Shown here: positions 57,155 to 64,000 of the stretch, in pieces | Numbering within the stretch: the stretch's first letter is position 1 | Layout: every line of letters starts with the position of its first letter | Assembly (NCBI GenBank): GCA_047967505.1 | Contig: CM106540.1 | Reading direction: 5' to 3' (one strand) | Length of the DNA stretch: 64,000 nt | From: Dipteris shenzhenensis | Lineage: Eukaryota; Polypodiophyta; Polypodiopsida; Gleicheniales | Made by a program: the position numbers and the translations under genes | The notes under the pieces: generated by a model | Seen by the model: the letters and a program-made list of their open reading frames with translations, nothing else | Told to the model about the DNA's origin: nothing | Database searches by the model: none

Positions 57155-57294
57155 TACCAATTATCACACCATTATGTTTTGATTAGCCTTGGCCAATATA
57201 TTTAGCATTATCATAGAGGAAAATATAAGAAAATAAGTAGAAGTACATGTGAGCAAGCACTTAAATAAGATTTTACAACAACATACTATAATAG

Positions 57295-57500
57295 ACCAAC
57301 TAGTAGCTCTTAGGATCATAATGGAGAAGATATGGTTGAAAGGCAAGTACCTTTGTTGTTGCTTTGTAGACTTCTATAAGGCATTTGACTAGATACCACA
57401 CAATAGTATGTGGGAAAGGATGGAGAAAATTGGAGTCCTGTTAGAATATAGAACAAATATTGATATTCATGAAAGGGTAAAAAGCCACTTTCAAAAAAAG
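57295..57500 (+). mobile_element. Small LINE reverse-transcriptase fragment
   Basis: Reads MEKIWLKGKYLCCCFVDFYK then AFD*IPHNSMWERMEKIGVL: the FVDFxKAFDxVP block of LINE reverse transcriptase, with a TAG stop after AFD. Similarity is lost beyond about 57490. Confidence 0.7.
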
Positions 57501-58640
57501 GAATGTTTAGCCATTTATTATCTAGCTAGATTCCATGCAATTATCAGTTTTTAGGTTTGTTGATCTATAAAGTTTTCTAGCCTTATTTGTTTTTATAAAT
57601 CTATTTGCCTAAGTTACTCCCTTGACAACATGTTAGCCTGCGTAGAAACATCCAATGTGATGGCAACTTTTTTTACTTTTTCTATTTACCAATTTTCTCA
57701 TCTTAAGAAATAAGATATGAGTAAGTTACTTTTCCTTGAAGTGCCAAACTTGATCAGTAGCATTATACAACTTTGTATACCTCTATTATTTGTGTGTGCA
57801 TTTTAATTCATAAGGTGTGTGTGATATTAATATATCAAAAATACCAAGGAGGAGGTGGTAACTTCTCACTTGTAGTAATCCCTTCATGGGAATAGTCCAA
57901 TATTTGCATTAGTTATGTGGGTGTGGAAAGCTAATCTTCTAGGTACTATTACATGGAAAACTAGGTTAACATTGTAAGAATCTTTGTGTGCTTTTTGTTA
58001 ACCAGATAATTATATCATTTTGGCCCTCCGTGTTCTAGATTGATGGACCGCATGGTTGCTAATAATGTGAGAGAGAGAGAGAGAGAGAGAGAGATGCTTG
58101 CATCATTCTTATGGCATTGAGTTTCTATTCTACATGCACCCAAAACAAAATAGAGTTATGCTCATTGAATGCCTTCCAAAGTCTTTTATAGACTACTACA
58201 CATGATGGGATCCAAAATCTTAGAACTCAGGGCTATGTCTCTAAGTGATAGAGAGTTTGCACCCTTGACTCACCTAACTAAACACATGCAATGCCAAATT
58301 GGTACTAATACATAGGATTCCATCTAGCTATATTCTATACCCCATGCGATTCCAATAACCCCTTTCAATGGAAGAGGACATGCTATTTTATAGCATTTTG
58401 GCCATGATTCTGCTTGGATCCCCTTAGCCACTTGCACACTTTATTGGATTTCCTCGGCCATCCTTATCCTTATATCCCACAAACTACGTCATGGCTATAC
58501 GTCTTAACTATCGAGCCCTATGGTATTGTGATGCCAAAAATTGATATTTTTTATTTGGCATTGGTATTGTTTTCTTCTATGTTTGATAATAGTTTGAGTA
58601 TCAAGTGATAGCCTAGCACCTCTCACTTATTTCTATTGTT
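57501..58640. other. Intergenic, one (GA)n array
   Basis: AT-rich. A (GA)12 array lies at 58070-58094. No gene or element end recognised. Confidence 0.5.
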
Positions 58641-59660
58641 AAAGATATTGTATGGGATTGAGAGAATGAGTGGAATGGATCATTGTAAATACCATGTGTA
58701 TGAATGATAAATACCTTGGTATGGGGTGAGAGTTATTTGTGTATGGGATATTATGGGGTTTTTAGAAAATAGAAAGATTGAGTCATATAAAGAGGTGGGC
58801 TCGTGTCCATGTTTTCCAATAACATAAGAGAGGCCACATGCCAAGCATGTGGAAGGCATGTGGAGGAGTGTGGAGCCAAGAGGAATCCTTGTAGAATTCC
58901 TATACGGAATAAGGAGGATGTGGACATGTGGAAAAGAGAGGGTCCCTATGTGGGGAGACTCTTGACTTTCTCAATATTTTAAGAGTCTTGAGCATCTTTT
59001 GATGGGACACATGGCAAGAGTAGCCAAAAAGGACATGGATGGTGACATACGGGCTTATGTGATTGATGGGGAAAAGAATCTACAGGCAGCAATTGTAAAT
59101 GGGTGAAGGAGGGTGACAAAATCTCTATAAAAGGAGACCTCCTCTCCCTTGTTCATCATCTCTTCCACCATTAGGCCTCATGTTGCTGTAGCTCTAGTCT
59201 CCTCAAGCCTCTTCCATGAGCCTTCTCTCCCTCTTGTAGATATTCTCTTATCTAGACTCTTGAGTCCATCTCTCTCTGGTTCATTCTGTCTCTATGAGTA
59301 GTCTTGGAGCTTCCGCTCCCTCTTATACATAGGAAACCTCTTCTTCTCCCTTGTGTTTGTAGTATTTTGAGTTGCATTGGAGTGGAGTCTCACTCTATTG
59401 GTTAATAAAGGTCACTTCAAGTTCTCTCTCTTGAGTGTCTCTTCCCTTTTTCCATTGTTTTCTCTTCCAAAGTGCTCAAAAGTGTTGTCTATTCAGCCGC
59501 TCATTGCGCATACATGGTTTATTTATTTCCCAAGCCACAAAGGGAGCTCTTCCTTCCCTCCTAGGAGACCTCTATGGGACTTGGATCGTTGATGAAGTCT
59601 AATCATGGAGGTAGTATTCTCCCAAGTCGGCACCAGTAGAAGGACTAGGTGTTTTTCATG
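58641..59660 (+). promoter_or_regulatory. Possible solo LTR or retroelement promoter region
   Basis: CTCTATAAAAGGAGACC near 59129-59145 is a good TATA-box context, followed by pyrimidine-rich transcribed-type sequence and a TAATAAAGG near 59402. The arrangement resembles the U3-R-U5 part of an LTR, but no terminal repeat partner or target duplication was found. Confidence 0.35.
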
Positions 59661-62030
59661 ATAGTGTGACCCACTGTCAGTATTTTGCTCATAACTTTTC
59701 GCTCGGTGGTCAGATTTGGATGAAACTTATATTATGCAAAGCTCTCTTCAAGAAGCATCATCCTATGTCTTGAATTATTGTATTAGATTTCAGAATCTAT
59801 CACTTTGTATGTGACTGTTTCTTTTCTAGATAGTTTTTACCCCCGTTCAATAAACTGCCCTTATCTTTCCGACTGCTTCTCTATTTCTTATGAAACTTAT
59901 ATCAGAGCGAAGCCCATTTCAAGGCACATCTCAATATTTGATTGAATATTTTATATCATGTCTCTGCTAAAAGTTATGGGTCTTTGTGTCTTATGACAGT
60001 TTGGAGAGTGTTTTGAGCTAAGTGTAAAGGTGTCTATGAAGGAGGTGCAATGTTTCCTCGGAACCTACCCATCAGACCCAATCAGCCCCTTCAAAATCCT
60101 CAATATATATTAGTTCATGTCATGTTGAGTGGCAAGATCTTATTTCAACAAGGTATCGCTCTTCTCTTTGGCATAGACCGGCTTGCTGAGATTATGGCTT
60201 TCAATGATCCTTTCCTTCTCCCTATGCTTGGGTACAACATCACTTGGGATGTTACCATCTTCATTCTCATATAAGGGAGGATAGTATGGTGTGGTCTCTT
60301 GGTATAAAAGCTTCTTTTTAATGTCCCTTTCCTAGTGATAAATATCTATATCACTCAGTTTGAAAGCAGTAGGAAGTGAAGAGGTGCGTGAAGTTTATTA
60401 CCCCCAACTTCATGTCACAGTATCCATCGTCGTCTTAGGATTCCTCTCGAGGGGGTCACTCATCATATGCAATCCTATCACGTGAGTTCAACAAAAAGAT
60501 ATTTTTTATTTCTAAAATTTACAGAAATAAATATACATAAGGGATTATTTAAAATAGTTTTGGAAAAAATTTACAGATTTGTATAGAAAAGGGGTACATT
60601 TTATTAAATGAAAAATTTACAAATAAAGGATTTTAGAAATAGGCCTTGAATGCACGTGATATAGAGGGTTTATACATAGTGACCCCCCCGAGGGATTCCT
60701 ACCCTTCTAGCTTCCAACTTTCTCTTTTAGTGCTTGACCCTTCGGCTTTGGCTTGTCAGCTTTTGACCTTCGACTTTCCACTTCCACCTCTTGCATTTTC
60801 CTTTGCCCTTTTCTTCTACCTTTCACCCATTTAGGTTTGGAGCTTATCATCTTCGAGCCAAACCTTTGGTGTTCATCCTTTGTCCATTGAGCTTCATCCT
60901 TCATCTTCATTCCTCATCTTTGGCCTTTGTTTGTGATGTCAATATAGCTTTCCTTGGTGAAAAAATGTATCCCTCCCTTTAAATTCTTCCACATCCTCAT
61001 AGACCTTGGTGCTTCCATGGCCATGTGATGTTGAAGTCATCAGTCTTCATCATTTCCAGCATTCTTTTGGTCTATGCTTTTGATGGGAACATCTATTGAT
61101 GCTTCCATGGTTCATGCCTATTCTTTATCCTTTGGTCCATCTTTGGACCTTCTTTAGTTTTTGATCATAGGCTTTTAGATTTGATCTTGTGTAATCCTAG
61201 TGTGCTCCTTGGCTCCTCCTTGATCCATTCCATGGTTATACTTTTATCTTTGGTCTTGAGAATTTTGGGCCACTGCCTTTATTGGGATGCACTTGTTCTT
61301 TGACATTCCACCATCGGCTTCCATGAACATGCATTTATGAAGTTTCATTTCATTAAATCCTTGTTTTTAGCCCTCACATGGCCCCATCCATGCAAAGTGG
61401 TTGCATTGGCACTGCCATGCTCCTTGTTTTTTTGAAGGTTGCATCCTTCAAAGATTGCAACTTCATGCATAAAACACTCTTGTGCTTCACTGTTATTATC
61501 TTCATGCCAATTGCCTCATCTTCTTTTCTTCATAATTTGAGGCTGCAACCCTCAAAGATCATTGCTATTGACCTTCTTTGTGTCTTGCACCATGCATTTC
61601 TCCTTCATGCTTGCTTGGTATCTTGTCTTCTTTGTTTGGTGAGGTTACACCCCTCAAAGCTTTCTTGATGTCATCTTCTTTTGGTTTCATGCTATCAAAA
61701 GCCCCTTTGTGCTTGCTTGGCCCCATCATATGTTGGGTTTGTGGTCTTTCATCATTCACTCTTTGTCTGGCTCATTCAATCTTAGACCTTCATCTATAGA
61801 TTTGGACCTTCACCCTTCATTTGTTGTCTTTTGTTCTTCAAGCCATGCCTTTAGCATGTCTTGTTCTATTGAGGGTTCTTTGTTTTCGACCTCCATTACC
61901 AAACTTCACACCTAAAGTTACAATACATCTTGCTTCCAAACTCTTCACCTCATCCTTTATTTGAAGGTAATTTGCGATCCTTTTCCACCATTTGTCTTGC
62001 CATATTTGAATGAACATATCCTTTTAGAGA
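59661..62030. other. Intergenic, with a low-complexity CTTCATCCTTTGG-type region
   Basis: Between about 60680 and 61900 the plus strand is rich in short pyrimidine phrases (CTTTGGCTT, CTTCATCCTT, TTCCATGGTT, CCCTCAAAG) that recur irregularly. No gene is supported; open stretches are short. Confidence 0.45.
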
Positions 62031-63340
62031 AATGTTTGAACCTTTAAAACATAAAGCATAAGCAACCATACCTCTCAAATACCTAAGAATCCACTTTATG
62101 GCCATTCAATGTTCTTTACATGGGTTGTTCATAAATCCGCTCATCACAACTCCCACTGCATGTGCAATATTTGGCCTTGTGCATAGTGTTGCATACATCA
62201 AGCTACCAATTCCAGATGCATACAAAACCCTTGACATATACAATCTCCTCCTGTGTCTTTGGACACGTATCCTTGCATAATCTGAAATGATTAGCCAAAG
62301 GTGTAGAAACAGGTTTTGTATTCTGCATTTCAAACCTTTCCAATAACTTTTAAGTGTACTCACTCTAAGACAATGTCGAATTTGCAATATTTTCTTGTCT
62401 CTTGTTATTCTCATGCTAAGGATTTGCTTTGCAGCACCCAAATCCTTCATTGCAAATGTATTTCTCTTGAGCACATTTATATCCTGCATGTTATAGCTGC
62501 AATTAGCATGTCATCTCAACATACAATAACAAGATCACATATCTAACATTGCCTAGTTTCATAGAATAAGCACATTGGTATGAATGACATCTACTATAAT
62601 CTTGTTCTACCATAAACCTATCACACTTCAATACCATTGCCTTGGAGCTTGCTTTAAGGCATACATACTTTTCTTCAACCTGCATACCGATTCCTCCTTT
62701 CCTTTGACCTTGTGTCCCTGTGGCTGTTGCATATAAATCTCTTCTTCCAAATCTCTATAAAGAAAAGATGTCTTCACATTTAATTATTCAAGATGCAAGT
62801 CCTCTATAGAAATAAGACTCAAAATAGTTCTGATTGAAGTGTTTTTCCTCCATCTCTTCTTCACCCTGTAAACCCATTTATTTCACAATATTGTTTTCCC
62901 CATAGGCAAGCAAATAGAATCCCAAGTCTGGTTTTGTAGCAAAGAGTCCATTGTCTCTTTCATGCCTTGCTCCCACTCCTTTTTGGATTCTACTTGCATT
63001 GCTTCTTCATACGTTTCAGGCTCACTAGAATCACTCAACATAACATAAATGAAAGAAGGAGAAAATCGCTCAAGTGGCCTACTTAACCTCATGGATGGGT
63101 CTTAGACCTTCTAAGTGAACCAAGAGAAATTAAAGGTTGTTGTTGTGCTACTATTGTTGCACATTGTCATGTTTCACAACCTTTGGAATTTCATCTCCTG
63201 TGTTTTCATCAAGAGTTGTGTATTCTGTGTTTATATTTTCTTCCTTCCTTTTCTATAAGTGATCTTAAATATACATAATAGTTTCATTGAATACAACATC
63301 TCTGCTCCTAATAATTTTGATAGTTTCATAAATCCTTTTG
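62031..63340 (-). mobile_element. Ty1/copia remnant J (linker and RT)
   Basis: Minus strand, in broken frames: IIRSRDVVFNETIMY near 63280, SDSSEPETYEEAMQVESKKE near 62990-63030 and MDSLLQNQTWDSICLPMGK near 62905, an RT block MYALKQAPRQWY-like (LKASSKAMVLKCDRFMVEQD) near 62600-62680, NVRYVILLLYV near 62520, MKDLGAAKQILSMRITRDKK near 62420 and SGIGSLMYATLCTRPNIAHA near 62150-62210. The YVDD site falls in a frame break (LLYVEMTC). Probably the remains of a much older element than A, B and H. Confidence 0.8.
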
Positions 63341-63740
63341 AAAGGAAAAAGTAGAAAAATGGATGTTGCTTTGAAGCCACTATTAGAAGAGATAATATTA
63401 TGGTGGAATAAACTTAAGGTCATTCTTTTTGCATTGTCTCAATTCAAGATACAAGAGCTTAGCCTTGATGAGATAAAATGCAAAATACAATAAAAGGAGG
63501 CCATGATTGGGGCCTAAGGGCCTCAATACAAAATAGGATTGAAGACTCTCAAGTACATGGTATATGGAAAAAAGAGACTCATCCCTAATGGTCAAAATAG
63601 GACTCAAGGCTCTCAAGTCAAGTACATGGTATATAAAAAAAAAGAGAGTCATCTCTAATGGTGTAAAGGTGGCATGCCGCATACTACATAGCAACAAAGG
63701 CCTCTCCCACTCCCTCATCTTGCTGAGCCTCATGATCCTG
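63341..63740. other. Intergenic, nothing recognised
   Basis: A phrase around CTCAAGTACATGGTATATGG is duplicated near 63549 and 63617, with ATCYCTAATGGT after each. No gene. Confidence 0.45.
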
Positions 63741-64000
63741 ATCTTGGGGTCCTAGGCCTTATCATTCTCTTCTTTAGGAGCATCCTCTACTACATCATTG
63801 TCAGAGTCTAACTCCTCATTTGGTCGAGATCCAAGATATGGTTTAGGAGTGTACTCTGCCTTGAGCTTGTTACGAAAATGCAAGTTTGGATTAACACACA
63901 CAAGATCATTAGCCTTTTGAACCCCAAGCTTGTTCCTCTTTTTGGATGCAATGTTTCAACATTTCATACCACTCAATAAGCAAAGAGCTAACACCCTAGC
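63740..64000 (-). pseudogene. C-terminal fragment of a second hAT transposase (runs off the window)
   Basis: On the minus strand: ASKKRNKLGVQKANDLVCVN, PNLHFRNKLKAEYTPKPYLG, then an acidic ELDSDNDVVEDAPKEEN tail and TAG. SKKRNxLxxxxxNDLVxVxxNL is the hallmark end of the hATC dimerisation domain of plant DUF659-type hAT transposases. A TAG stop interrupts just upstream. The main part lies beyond the right edge. Confidence 0.7.

Larger units (their letters stand above)
55996..57290. other. Intergenic with two long dinucleotide arrays
   Basis: Holds the (GA)n and (CT)n arrays listed separately. Remaining sequence shows no gene. Confidence 0.5.

Noticed and set aside
1-64000. tRNA, rRNA or organelle-derived genes
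   Set aside because: No cloverleaf, ribosomal or plastid/mitochondrial gene signature was recognised; the Met-tRNA matches are 12-16 base primer sites only.

Overview
The window is nuclear DNA of a land plant with a large, transposon-rich genome. The evidence is one split host gene with clean GT-AG introns and a predicted plastid transit peptide, a plant-type hAT transposon (BED finger, DUF659, hATC), a chromodomain Ty3/gypsy element, many Ty1/copia elements primed by initiator Met-tRNA, LINEs with a zf-RVT domain, and many long (TC)n/(GA)n arrays. The giant repeat-filled introns would suit a fern or gymnosperm, but the sequence does not prove the taxon.

The host gene is a seven-exon phosphoserine phosphatase (last step of the phosphorylated serine pathway), minus strand, 40826 down to 15990. 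The exons total 933 bp (310 aa) within 24.8 kb. Two introns hold most of the length: intron 1 (12.3 kb) carries a chromovirus with a copia element nested in it, then further nested copia pieces; intron 4 (10.6 kb) carries a nearly full copia element and another copia remnant. All junctions are GT-AG, phases agree, and the HAD catalytic motifs are intact. It is the only gene here that looks functional.

Left part (1-12.2 kb): a LINE lies in a head-to-tail arrangement of about 1.7 kb period. Its second copy is split by an 8383-bp hAT transposon (2534-10916) with an 8-bp target duplication, matching terminal inverted repeats and subterminal repeat clusters. Besides a decayed transposase, this element carries two convergent minus-strand pseudogenes: a coiled-coil protein and a protein-kinase-like protein. 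It is the most unusual object in the window.

Region 12.2-15.9 kb is non-coding with a palindromic repeat field. Region 41-42.2 kb, upstream of the phosphatase start, is a cluster of dinucleotide arrays interleaved with a short repeat. Then follow a 5'-truncated LINE with target duplication (42752-44071), a copia gag remnant (44.5-45.9 kb) split by a complete LTR copia element lacking protease and integrase (45924-49761), another copia gag remnant (54.1-56.0 kb), a small LINE piece (57.3 kb), a minus-strand copia RT remnant (62.0-63.3 kb) and the C-terminus of a second hAT transposase at the right edge.

Most transposon genes are broken. Several of the stops are TAG where a sister copy in the same window still reads CAG, as expected from deamination of methylated cytosine in CHG context.
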